From assembly GCA_934088535.1 (NCBI GenBank), contig CAKOJC010000006.1:1-44273 (forward strand): a stretch of DNA of 44,273 nt, given 5' to 3'. A program made the position numbers and the translations under genes. The notes below the pieces were generated by a model, which made no database searches, was not told the origin of the DNA, and worked only from the letters and a program-made list of their open reading frames with translations. Source of the DNA: an uncultured Bacilli bacterium (GTDB taxonomy: Bacteria > Bacillota_I > Bacilli_A > RF39 > UBA660). This document shows positions 8,926 to 17,242 of the stretch, in pieces (the first letter of the stretch is position 1; each line of letters starts with the position of its first letter).

Positions 8926-9402
8926 ATGGAACAAAAAGATTTAAAAAAAATAAAACGTAGAGAATTATTAGAACTTATGTTAGAACAAGCAAAAAGAATT
9001 CAAGAATTAGAACTTGAAATAAAAGATCTTAAAAGTGAACTTGATTCTAAAAAGATAAAGATTAAAGAATCTGGTTCAATTGCTGAGGCATCATTAAAGC
9101 TAAATGAAGTATTTGAAAGTGCTCAAAAGGCTATTGATCAATATTATGAAAATATTAAAGATAATTGTAAGAAAATGGAAGCATCTTTAAAAAGAGAAAC
9201 TACGCTGCAAAGAAATAAACTTATTAAGGAAACAGTTGAAAAGTTGAAAAAGAAAGAGTTAGATCTTGAAGAAAAATATAAGAAGAAAGAAGAAGGTTTG
9301 TTAAAGGCAAATAATAAGTTAAGTTCTAAAGTAAATAAAGTTACGGTTAAAAATCCTTCAAAAAGTAAAAAGAAAACTGGCAGTAATAAAAGGAAAAAAT
9401 AA
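8926..9402 (+). CDS. Coiled-coil protein at the head of the pilus operon, 158 aa
   Basis: ATG 8926 is chosen because AGGTGGG lies just upstream; an in-frame ATG at 8908 lacks a site. Residues 1-60 form a heptad-rich coiled coil (RRELLELMLEQAKRIQELEL), and the rest is helical and highly charged. It ends in a Lys/Ser-rich basic tail (KSKKKTGSNKRKK). There is no signal peptide or membrane span, so it is cytoplasmic. Similar short coiled-coil genes sit before signal peptidase genes in sortase loci of gut Firmicutes, from general knowledge. The stop overlaps the ATG of the signal peptidase gene by 1 nt. A scaffold or coupling role is inference. Confidence 0.7.
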   Translation: MEQKDLKKIKRRELLELMLEQAKRIQELELEIKDLKSELDSKKIKIKESGSIAEASLKLNEVFESAQKAIDQYYENIKDNCKKMEASLKRETTLQRNKLIKETVEKLKKKELDLEEKYKKKEEGLLKANNKLSSKVNKVTVKNPSKSKKKTGSNKRKK

Positions 9403-10022
9403 TGCATAAGTTTAGAGATATGTTAAAAAAAAGAAAAAAGATACAAAAGAAACTTACATATAAAGATCTAACTGTTGAAAATTTAGAAAAAGAATTACAT
9501 AGAGAAAATTATAGGTATAGTTTTTCTAGACTACTTAGAAGTACTATATATGTGTTAATAATAATAGTTGCAGTTGCATCAGTTGGGGCTACATTATTTA
9601 TGCCAGTTATAGAGATAACTGATTCAAGTATGAAACCTTTAGTAGAAGATGGAGATATAGTTCTAACTATTAAAAGTAATAGCTTTAAAACTGGAGATGT
9701 AGTTGCATTCTATTATGGAAATAAAATATTGGTAAAAAGAGTAATTGGGGTACAAGGTGATTTTGTTAATATAGATAAAGATGGTATTGTGTATGTTAAT
9801 GGAAAAGAATTAAAAGAAAATTATGTTAAAGAATTAAAAAAGGGTGATAGTGATATTAAATATCCAGTACAAGTAAGTGATGGTAGTATATTTGTATTAA
9901 GTGATGATAGAGATGTATTAACTGATTCACGTAGTGAAAGTATTGGTACAATCAAAAAAGAAAATATAATTGGTAAAGTTATATTTAAAGTTTGGCCAAT
10001 AAAGAAAATCAAAAAAATATAA
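9402..10022 (+). CDS. Signal peptidase I, pilus-locus type
   Basis: This is a type I signal peptidase that cleaves secretory signal peptides at the outer membrane face. A long charged cytoplasmic N-terminus (1-46) precedes one transmembrane helix at about 47-67. The catalytic serine box is DSSMKP with S76, and the lysine box is ILVKRVIGVQGD with K112. SDDRDVLTDSRSESIG forms the conserved C-terminal block. The usual SMxPTL is SMKPLV here. At 206 aa it fits the family. It sits directly before three pilin genes, as in pilus loci where a dedicated peptidase processes pilins. The overlap with the coiled-coil gene indicates coupling. Confidence 0.9.
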   Translation: MHKFRDMLKKRKKIQKKLTYKDLTVENLEKELHRENYRYSFSRLLRSTIYVLIIIVAVASVGATLFMPVIEITDSSMKPLVEDGDIVLTIKSNSFKTGDVVAFYYGNKILVKRVIGVQGDFVNIDKDGIVYVNGKELKENYVKELKKGDSDIKYPVQVSDGSIFVLSDDRDVLTDSRSESIGTIKKENIIGKVIFKVWPIKKIKKI

Positions 10023-10051
10023 TATTATTTTTCTTATATGGGGGACATGGT

Positions 10052-12433
10052 ATGAAAAAGATAAATAAAATATTTGCATTATTATTTGCTATTTTAATGT
10101 TTATTAATCCAATAATAAATGTTTTTGCAGAGACAAATGGTAATAATCAAAGGCAAATAGATAATCCTGGTGGTGAATCTGTTGGAGATGGAGTTAAGAT
10201 TAGTAAAACAATTTCTCCAAGTGAACTTGAAAACTATTTTGATATAACTCTTAAAGTTCAAACTACCGAAATAGCAAAAGAACAAGATTTAGCTGTTGTT
10301 ATTGTAATGGATATTTCACGTACAATGATTGAATATAAGTTGGAAGGTGAAGATACTACTAGACTTAAAGCGGCTCTTAATGCTGGACAAAAATTTGTTG
10401 AAACGTTCGCTTCTAATTCAAATAATGTTGATGCTAAAAGACAGCTAGGATATGTTGCATTTAATAGAGATGGTCATGTACTTGCTAATATTCAAGAATG
10501 CAAGAGTATGAGTACTGCTAATAAAATTAATAAAGATGTTTATGATAAAACCATAAGTATAACTAAAACAATTGATGAAGATAATGATATTTATAAAAAA
10601 GATAAGGCACGTTTTACTAATATTGAAGGTGGACTTCAAGTAGCATATGATATGTTATATAATAATGAAAGTACTAAAGATATAAAGAATAAATATATTA
10701 TATTTTTATCTGATGGATTTCCAACAACATATTTATGGCAAGGCTATACTGGACATGATGCAATTAGAACAGATACTGGAATTTTATATGATGAGTTTAG
10801 ACAAAAAACAATGACTTATGGAACTAATTATAGTGAAAGAGGTGCTAGAAAAGCACAAGAAAAGGCAAAAATATTAAGAAATAAAGGCACTGTTATTTAT
10901 TCAATTGGTACAGGAATAGATAAAAACGCAATGACAATTGAAGATTATGATAAAGCCGCACTTGATAAAAATTTTTCAACTATTGATAGATTTAATAATA
11001 AAAATTATACAATAGGAAATACATTAAATGATTTTAAACTATGGTTAGGTGGAAACACAATAAATTCAAGTATAGGACCTGGTATAGGTTCTGGATATAA
11101 TGGCCATTATTTTGATGTTAAAAATAGTAAAAATATGAATGAGGCTTTTAATAAAATATTTGAGAATATTAAATATTTGTCAGAGGCTTCATGGGTAGCA
11201 GAAGATCCTATGAATTCCGATCAAACTTCAGTAAAAGATGTTATAAATTTTGTTGGAATTTATGATAATGAAAATGATAAATCAAAATTATATGATAGTG
11301 TTACTTATAATTCTACTTTGAGTAACAATACTTCAGATAATACTGCTTATTATAATAGTCAAACTGATAAAATAAATTGGGATTTAAAGAATTCTAAATA
11401 CACTAAAACAACTAGTGGAAATACAACTTATTACAATTATGAACTTAAATATAGAATAAGATTAAAAACAGAAGCAAATAATTTTATGAGTGATACATTA
11501 TTTAATACAAATGGTGTTACAACATTATCTTATGTAATTAGAGAAAGTGGAAAAGAGCCAAGAATAAAAAAATTAGAATTCAAAATACCTTCAGTAAAAG
11601 GTTACTTTGGTAAACTTGAGTTTGATAAATTAACTAATTATGGAAACAAGCCACTAGAAGGAAGTACATTTGAAATATATCATTCAGATGATTGTCCTTG
11701 CTTAAAAGAAAGAAGACATATTGATAGTAAATTCAAAATGACAAGTGTGTCTAATTCAAATGGAAAAGTTATATTTGATAAAATACCTTCTGGTCATAAA
11801 TATAAAATACATGAAGTATCTACTGATGATTATCATGATGTTAAAAATGACATATATGAAGTCAATGTAAGTTATGGTGAAACAATATCTCCACTAAAAG
11901 ATACTAAATTTATTAACAACTATAAGACAAGAAATTTAACGATTATTAAAGTAGTTGAAGGAGTAATTACTAAAAAGAAGTTTAAATTTGAAATAGAAGC
12001 AACTTATAGAGGCAATAACCTTGAAGGTACTTATGATGTTGTTAGAAAAAATGGCAATACTGAAGTAACCGAAAAGATTACATTTAGTTATGGAAAAGCA
12101 ACTATTGAATTAAAAGATAATGAACAAATTACTATAAAAGATTTACCATATGGTATTTCATATAAAATTAGAGAAACAAATAATGATGGATTCATTGTTA
12201 AATATCAAATTAATGATGGAGCAATCAATATATATAATAGTAAGAATATAAAATCTTATACTTTAGATAAGGATAGTAAAATCAAATTTACTAATATATC
12301 AGGGTATGAGTTACCAGCTACAGGAAGTAGTGGTATGTTAATTTTGTTAATAATAGGTTCACTATTATTAGTTGTCCCTATTATTTATATATCAGTTAAT
12401 GTTTTAAATAAAAAACTGACTATGAAACATTAA
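10052..12433 (+). CDS. Sortase-anchored VWA pilin, probable pilus tip adhesin
   Basis: ATG 10052 follows GGGGGA, giving 793 aa. A signal peptide at 1-27 ends near NVFAET. The VWA domain (about 78-390) has a MIDAS DISRT at 87-91, where the final Ser is Thr, and SDGFPTT as the later metal loop. Two CnaB-type domains follow (from YFGKLEFDKLTN and from NLTIIKVVEG), each with Lys and Glu positions typical of isopeptide bonds. The sorting signal ELPATG (L754-G758) is followed by a hydrophobic stretch and a basic tail. This architecture matches tip pilins such as RrgA-type adhesins; adhesion is inferred from family knowledge. It is the first pilin gene in the operon. Confidence 0.9.
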   Translation: MKKINKIFALLFAILMFINPIINVFAETNGNNQRQIDNPGGESVGDGVKISKTISPSELENYFDITLKVQTTEIAKEQDLAVVIVMDISRTMIEYKLEGEDTTRLKAALNAGQKFVETFASNSNNVDAKRQLGYVAFNRDGHVLANIQECKSMSTANKINKDVYDKTISITKTIDEDNDIYKKDKARFTNIEGGLQVAYDMLYNNESTKDIKNKYIIFLSDGFPTTYLWQGYTGHDAIRTDTGILYDEFRQKTMTYGTNYSERGARKAQEKAKILRNKGTVIYSIGTGIDKNAMTIEDYDKAALDKNFSTIDRFNNKNYTIGNTLNDFKLWLGGNTINSSIGPGIGSGYNGHYFDVKNSKNMNEAFNKIFENIKYLSEASWVAEDPMNSDQTSVKDVINFVGIYDNENDKSKLYDSVTYNSTLSNNTSDNTAYYNSQTDKINWDLKNSKYTKTTSGNTTYYNYELKYRIRLKTEANNFMSDTLFNTNGVTTLSYVIRESGKEPRIKKLEFKIPSVKGYFGKLEFDKLTNYGNKPLEGSTFEIYHSDDCPCLKERRHIDSKFKMTSVSNSNGKVIFDKIPSGHKYKIHEVSTDDYHDVKNDIYEVNVSYGETISPLKDTKFINNYKTRNLTIIKVVEGVITKKKFKFEIEATYRGNNLEGTYDVVRKNGNTEVTEKITFSYGKATIELKDNEQITIKDLPYGISYKIRETNNDGFIVKYQINDGAINIYNSKNIKSYTLDKDSKIKFTNISGYELPATGSSGMLILLIIGSLLLVVPIIYISVNVLNKKLTMKH

Positions 12434-12463
12434 TGTTTATTTTGAAAGGAAAGAAAATAAAAA

Positions 12464-13873
12464 ATGAAAAATATTAAAAAAATATTTGGGTTGTTATTTG
12501 CTTTTGTATTTGCATTAGTACAAGTAAATGCAGCAGGAAATGGTTCAATTACTATCAACAAAGCTGTAGTTGATGAAACCTATTCAATCTACAGAGTATT
12601 AGATTTAGAAACTTATGATAAAACTAATAATCATTATATCTATAGAGCTAATAAAAATTTTAAAGCTTTTGTAGAAAGTACTGAAGCTAGTGCTTACCTT
12701 GAAGCTAAAAATGAAAATGGAAATACATATTATGTATGGAAAGGGGATACAACTGATACAAGAGTACAAGAATTTGCTAAGTTAGCATTTGCTTATGCTG
12801 AAAATAATAATAGTATTCAACCAGTTGCTTCAACTAAGGCAACAAGTTCAGTAGTAGAATTCAAAAATTTAGATTTAGGTTATTATTTAATGAGTTCTAC
12901 AACTGCAGGAAAAGATACTAGATTATTAAGTTTAACAACTACTAATCCAAGTGCAACAACAAGAGAAAAGAATACTTTAACTCCAGATGTAGATAAAGAA
13001 GTAGAAGAAAAAGGTACATATGGAAAAACTAATGATGCTAGTATTGGTGATACAGTAAACTTTAAAGCAACTATTACAGTTGGTGCTGGTTATACTGATT
13101 ATAAACTTCGTGATAAAATGAGCGCTGGTCTTACTTTCGATGCTAACTCAGTAGTAGTTAAAGTTAATAACACAGTAGTAGATTCATCTAACTATACAGT
13201 TAGAACAGATGTATCAGGTTATACATTTGTAATTGAATTTAAGAATGAATATATTGTTGCATTACCAAAGAATACAGTAATTACTGTTACATATTCAGCT
13301 ATCTTAAATGAAAATGCAATAGTTGAAGGAGAAGGAAATCCAAACGTATTAGATTTAGCTTATGGTAATACTAATACTCCAGAAAAGAAAACTATTACTT
13401 ATTCATATGCGTTTGATGTAATTAAAATTGATGGAAAAGAAAGAACACAATTAACAGGTGCTGAATTTAGATTATATGATGCTAAAACTGGTGGTAATGA
13501 AATTAAAGTTGTATTAGTAGATGCAACATCTAATACTTATCGTGTAGCTAGAGCTAATGAAAATGGTGTAACTATTAAAGCTGGTAAAGCATCTATCTTA
13601 GGTTTAGATGCTGGTACATATTACTTAGAAGAAGTTGCTGCTCCAACTGGTTATAATAAATTAACTAGTAGAGTAGAAATAATTATTTCTAAAATAAATA
13701 ATGATAACACATTTAGTAGATTTAGTACTAATGTTGAAAACTATACAGGTTCACAATTACCAGAAACAGGTGGAATTGGAACTACATTATTCTTAACATT
13801 AGGTTCAATATTAGTAATTGGATTTGGTCTATTATTAGTAACTAAATTAAGAGTATATAAAGAAAATATATAA
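12464..13873 (+). CDS. Major (backbone) pilin with LPETG
   Basis: The signal peptide at 1-24 ends VNAAG. N-terminal and middle immunoglobulin-like domains follow (isopeptide-forming fimbrial D2 class). The D2 domain begins near 183 with GTYGKTNDASIGDTVNF. K178 in TPDVDKEV is in the place of the pilin-motif lysine used for polymerisation. The E-box YYLEEVAAPTGY is at 386-397 and the sorting signal QLPETG at 431-436. A hydrophobic helix and short basic tail end the protein. Length 469 aa is typical of SpaA-type shaft pilins. C-ending codons look more frequent than in neighbours, consistent with high expression. A stable hairpin without T-run follows the gene. Confidence 0.92.
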   Translation: MKNIKKIFGLLFAFVFALVQVNAAGNGSITINKAVVDETYSIYRVLDLETYDKTNNHYIYRANKNFKAFVESTEASAYLEAKNENGNTYYVWKGDTTDTRVQEFAKLAFAYAENNNSIQPVASTKATSSVVEFKNLDLGYYLMSSTTAGKDTRLLSLTTTNPSATTREKNTLTPDVDKEVEEKGTYGKTNDASIGDTVNFKATITVGAGYTDYKLRDKMSAGLTFDANSVVVKVNNTVVDSSNYTVRTDVSGYTFVIEFKNEYIVALPKNTVITVTYSAILNENAIVEGEGNPNVLDLAYGNTNTPEKKTITYSYAFDVIKIDGKERTQLTGAEFRLYDAKTGGNEIKVVLVDATSNTYRVARANENGVTIKAGKASILGLDAGTYYLEEVAAPTGYNKLTSRVEIIISKINNDNTFSRFSTNVENYTGSQLPETGGIGTTLFLTLGSILVIGFGLLLVTKLRVYKENI

Positions 13874-13894
13874 TATAAATAGTCAGTGAAATAA

Positions 13895-13927
13895 ATGGAT
13901 TGGAAGAAATAAAATCTTCCAATCTAT
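13895..13927 (+). promoter_or_regulatory. Hairpin after the backbone pilin gene, no T tract
   Basis: The perfect 10-bp stem 13898-13907/13915-13924 extends by two pairs across one mismatch, with a 7-nt loop. The following sequence is A/T mixed rather than a T run. It may be an RNA-stabilising or partial-termination element that raises backbone pilin mRNA over the downstream sortase genes (inference). Confidence 0.55.
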
Positions 13928-13972
13928 CAATAATAAATACTAATTGGTAGAAAGGGTAAGTGGTATTAAGTT

Positions 13973-14845
13973 ATGAAAGATCATAAGATCACAATGTTAA
14001 TGATATTATTTTTTTTCATAGGACTTTTAGTATTTTTTTACCCAACATTAAGTAATTATTATAATGAAAAGAATCAATCTAGAACAATATATAATTATGA
14101 AAATATCTTAAAGAATACTAATCAAATTGATTTTGAAAAAGTTAGAAATGATGCGATAGAGTATAATAAAAAATTAAGTAAGTTAAAAGAACCATTACTT
14201 ACATATGATACTTTGAATAACTATAAAAAGTTATTAAATGTTAATGATGATGGAATGATGGGATATTTAACAATAGATAAAATTAAAGTTGAACTTCCTA
14301 TATATCATACTGTTAGTGAAACTGTGTTAAATTCTAGTGTAGGCCACTTAGAAGGAACTTCACTTCCAATAGGTGGAAAAGGTACACATAGTGTATTATC
14401 TGCTCATAGAGGTCTTCCATCCGCTAAACTTTTTACAGAATTAGATAAATTAGAAATTGGAGATACTTTTAAGATTACTATATTAGATGAAACTCATGTT
14501 TATAAAGTTGATAAAATATCAATAGTTAAACCAAATGATAGAAATGAACTTAAGATTGATAAAGATAATGATTATGTTACATTACTTACTTGTACACCTT
14601 ATGGAATCAATACGCATAGGCTTCTAGTTAGGGGGGTCAGAATCCAAGGTGATATTAAAAAAGATTATATAACAACAGAAGGATTTAAAGTAAATAGATT
14701 AATAGTAATGCCTATTATAGCACTTCCAATAATAGCTTTATTACTAATTGTATTATTAATAAAACCTGTTAAAAGAGTTAATATTAATAAATATGAAAAG
14801 TATCTTTATCCAAATGGAAAAGATTTTCATGGAGGTAAAATATGA
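13973..14845 (+). CDS. Class C sortase (pilin polymerase)
   Basis: This membrane transpeptidase links pilins through LPxTG and a pilin lysine. An N-terminal transmembrane helix lies at about 7-27 and a second at about 239-263, the two-anchor topology of class C. Catalytic residues are H145 (LSAHRG), C207 (TLLTCTP) and R216 (HRLLVRG). The class C DP(F/W) lid motif is not evident; the region before the catalytic core reads LLTYDTLNNY. At 290 aa the size is normal. It lies between backbone and basal pilin genes, and its stop overlaps the next start (ATGA). Confidence 0.92.
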   Translation: MKDHKITMLMILFFFIGLLVFFYPTLSNYYNEKNQSRTIYNYENILKNTNQIDFEKVRNDAIEYNKKLSKLKEPLLTYDTLNNYKKLLNVNDDGMMGYLTIDKIKVELPIYHTVSETVLNSSVGHLEGTSLPIGGKGTHSVLSAHRGLPSAKLFTELDKLEIGDTFKITILDETHVYKVDKISIVKPNDRNELKIDKDNDYVTLLTCTPYGINTHRLLVRGVRIQGDIKKDYITTEGFKVNRLIVMPIIALPIIALLLIVLLIKPVKRVNINKYEKYLYPNGKDFHGGKI

Positions 14846-15738
14846 AAAGAATAAAAATTTTATTATTATCTATACTTATGATATTTAATATTGATAAAGT
14901 TGATGCTTTAGGAAGCAATATAGTAGATTTTAATGAAAAGGGAAGTATTGAGATAACTTTATTTGAAAAGAACGATAATGCGAAAATAGAAGGGTCTGAA
15001 CTTACTATTTATAAAATAGCGAATGCTCATGAAAAAAATCATAATTTAGTTCTTGAATATGTAAATGAGTTATCAAGTTGTAATGTTTCCTTAGATGATT
15101 TAGAATCTGCTAATGTTGCTTCTAATATTGAAAAATGTATTTCAAATGATTATGCTGGAATATCTAAGCAAACTAATCAAGATGGATATGTTAAATATGA
15201 TAATTTAGATTTAGGACTTTATCTAGTTAAACAAACTAATAAAGTGGATGGATTTTCTAAAATAGATTCATTCTTATCAATGATACCAAAAGTAATTGAT
15301 AATAAATGGGAATATGATATTAAAGCTACTCCTAAAACTGATATTATAAGAGTAATGGATATTCATGTACGCAAAGTATGGAATACTTCTAATAATAATA
15401 CTAATCATAGTATTAATTTACCTAAAAGTATTATGGTTGAATTATTACTTAATGGAGAAATAGTTGATACTATTAAACTTGATAATGAAAATGAATGGAA
15501 ACATACATGGATAGATTTACCTAAAAGTGATTCTTATACAGTACGTGAAATTAATGTTCCAAAAGGATGGACTGTAACATATCAAAAAGAAGACAATTCT
15601 TTTATAGTTACTAATACAAGTACTTTGGTTCAAACAGGACAAATGTTATGGATAGTATTATTAATCGGAATGATTGGCGTAATATTTATAATAGCTAGTT
15701 TAGTATACGATAAGGTATCACATGAACAAAACAGCTAA
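14842..15738 (+). CDS. Basal/minor pilin with atypical LVQTG signal
   Basis: A signal peptide (1-22, ending VDAL) is followed by two pilin-like domains. The second (about 172-258) is a CnaB-type B domain: DIHVRKVWN, then VELLLNGEIVDTI, NEWKHTWIDLP and YTVREINVPKGW. The C-terminal sorting signal reads LVQTG (262-266) rather than LPxTG, followed by a hydrophobic helix and a charged tail. Small pilins of this kind with variant signals are commonly the pilus base, anchored by a second sortase. Start overlaps the class C sortase stop, and its end overlaps the next sortase gene by 17 nt. Confidence 0.85.
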   Translation: MKRIKILLLSILMIFNIDKVDALGSNIVDFNEKGSIEITLFEKNDNAKIEGSELTIYKIANAHEKNHNLVLEYVNELSSCNVSLDDLESANVASNIEKCISNDYAGISKQTNQDGYVKYDNLDLGLYLVKQTNKVDGFSKIDSFLSMIPKVIDNKWEYDIKATPKTDIIRVMDIHVRKVWNTSNNNTNHSINLPKSIMVELLLNGEIVDTIKLDNENEWKHTWIDLPKSDSYTVREINVPKGWTVTYQKEDNSFIVTNTSTLVQTGQMLWIVLLIGMIGVIFIIASLVYDKVSHEQNS

Positions 15739-16270
15739 AAAGATATTATATATAGGTATATCATTGATAATAATTGCTTTACTTTTACTTATATATTTTG
15801 AATGGGAAGAAATATATTCTAAAAAAGAAAGTAATGATATAATGAAAACTATATTAAATAATAAAGATAATAATAAAAATGAAGATGAAATAGTTATTGA
15901 TGATTTAAAATATATTGGATATATAGTTATACCAACACTAGATTTAAATTTACCAATAAGTAAAGAGTTCTCATATTCTTCTTTAAGAAAATCACCAACT
16001 TTATATTATGGATCACTTATGAATAATAATATGGTAATATGTGGCCATTCTTATAAATCTCATTTTAGATATTTATATAAATTAAAACAAGGTGATGAAG
16101 TTATATTTGTTGATACCAAGAATAATAGATATACTTATAAAGTTGAATTAGTTGAAGAACTTGCCTCTACTGATATTAAAGAAATGATTGAAAGTGATTT
16201 TGACTTAACTCTCTATACTTGTACTCGTGATGGGCTTAGAAGAGTTACAGTTAGATGTAATAGAGTATAA
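15722..16270 (+). CDS. Second sortase, probable pilus-anchoring enzyme
   Basis: This is a short (182 aa) sortase with one N-terminal transmembrane helix (7-26). The catalytic His is in VICGHSYKSHF (H109), Cys in TLYTCTRDG (C167), and Arg in LRRVTVR (R174). There is no second membrane segment, unlike the class C enzyme upstream. The class is uncertain; CGHSYKSHF resembles a clostridial class B/D-like group. By position after the basal pilin with LVQTG it probably attaches that pilin or the finished fibre to the wall (inference). It is the last gene of the operon, before a strong terminator. Confidence 0.85.
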   Translation: MNKTAKKILYIGISLIIIALLLLIYFEWEEIYSKKESNDIMKTILNNKDNNKNEDEIVIDDLKYIGYIVIPTLDLNLPISKEFSYSSLRKSPTLYYGSLMNNNMVICGHSYKSHFRYLYKLKQGDEVIFVDTKNNRYTYKVELVEELASTDIKEMIESDFDLTLYTCTRDGLRRVTVRCNRV

Positions 16271-16293
16271 AACTTCTGTGTGGTGTTACAATT

Positions 16294-16325
16294 AAAGTAA
16301 ACAAGAGATATGTTTACTTTTTTTT
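16294..16325 (+). terminator. Intrinsic terminator of the pilus operon
   Basis: Arms 16294-16303 and 16311-16320 pair perfectly over 10 bp, followed by T to 16325. Confidence 0.9.
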
Positions 16326-16328
16326 ATG

Positions 16329-16337
16329 TGTTATAAT
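16329..16337 (+). promoter_or_regulatory. Extended -10 promoter
   Basis: TGTTATAAT stands directly behind the pilus terminator and about 20 nt before the start at 16358. Confidence 0.5.
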
Positions 16338-16357
16338 AAGTTTGAAGCAGGTGAATT

Positions 16358-16828
16358 ATGAATCATAAATATATAGATACTAAAACTTTTGATATAATTG
16401 ATAATGTATTTGAAGTTGATGAAAATATTGCTGAAAGTATATCTTTGCTTAATAAAAAAGGATATTATACTAGATATTCTTGTTCTGGACATGTTAAAGA
16501 TCCTAGAATGTATGAGATGTATAGAGTTAAGAAGAGTGATGAATTTGATGATAAAAATTTAGGATTTATAGTAAAAGATAATAAAGATGATTATGAAATT
16601 CTTATGCCTAATAGATATACAAGTATATATGTGATGTTTGATAAAAAATATGAGTTTAAAAATTTACCAATTGGTTTTTATACTTTAAATGATGAAGTTA
16701 CTACTATATATAAAGATATTATGTATTATGAAAATAATATAAAGAAAAAATCTAATGATATTCAGAATGAAATAGATAAATCTAATCTTGAATTATTAGA
16801 GTGGGTAAAAACATTACCAATGGTTTAG
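16358..16828 (+). CDS. Hypothetical protein, 156 aa
   Basis: This is a soluble protein with an AGGTGA ribosome binding site. The centre carries LLNKKGYYTRYSCSGH, a pattern (Gly-Tyr, then Cys-Ser-Gly-His) seen in uncharacterised Firmicutes proteins. C and H in that motif may be functional. The C-terminal third is helical and charged. It is a single-gene unit between two terminators, so context gives no hint of function. Confidence 0.65.
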   Translation: MNHKYIDTKTFDIIDNVFEVDENIAESISLLNKKGYYTRYSCSGHVKDPRMYEMYRVKKSDEFDDKNLGFIVKDNKDDYEILMPNRYTSIYVMFDKKYEFKNLPIGFYTLNDEVTTIYKDIMYYENNIKKKSNDIQNEIDKSNLELLEWVKTLPMV

Positions 16829-16829
16829 T

Positions 16830-16857
16830 AGCATCTTAAAATAAGTAGATGCTTTTT
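16830..16857 (+). terminator. Intrinsic terminator
   Basis: Arms 16830-16836 and 16847-16853 form a 7-bp stem with a 10-nt loop and a short T run, directly behind the stop at 16826-16828. Confidence 0.7.
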
Positions 16858-16918
16858 AAATGCCTAAACATAGATTTATTTATAATATAAAATATTTATG
16901 ATAATGAGAAGTGTTAAA

Positions 16919-17115
16919 ATGAATAATACAATGGGTGAGTATCAAGGTTATAGTGTTGAAGGAAGTGTTGAATTAAAAGTTACTTCTAAAAAATGATGGA
17001 TAAAACTATTCCTTCATGTAGTACTATGCCAGGTGCTGTATGTCAACATATCTATGAATGCCCCCAAGAAAGATGTGTTCATAGGCAAATCGTTCATGAA
17101 GTTCCTCAAGAGTGA
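16919..17115 (+). pseudogene. Decayed copy of the CotD-like gene
   Basis: It is near-identical at DNA level to the intact gene at 18254, including the leader GAGAAGTGTTAAAATG. Loss of one G in the codon matching Glu (CCTGAAAAA versus TCTAAAAAA) shifts the frame, giving TGA at 16994-16996. The shifted frame continues the family sequence (PSCSTMPGAVCQHIYECPQ) to a premature TGA at 17113-17115. The histidine-rich C-terminal part is missing. This is a truncated, frameshifted duplicate. Confidence 0.88.
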
Positions 17116-17193
17116 TAAATTATGATAAACCAGATATATTGAGAGATAATAAGTGCATATAAAAAACATTTTGATAAGAAATATCTTTTTGTG

Positions 17194-17202
17194 TGGTATA
17201 AT
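17194..17202 (+). promoter_or_regulatory. Extended -10 promoter of the GNAT gene
   Basis: TGGTATAAT lies about 40 nt before the start at 17243. TTGATA at 17171 is a possible but distant -35. Between the pseudogene and this site I see nothing else. Confidence 0.5.
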
Positions 17203-17242
17203 GGATATACAATATTTTTTTTATTAGAGAAGGTGAATATAA

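Noticed and set aside
13895..13927. Ordinary intrinsic terminator after the backbone pilin
   Set aside because: There is no T run after the stem, and essential pilus genes follow without a new clear promoter.
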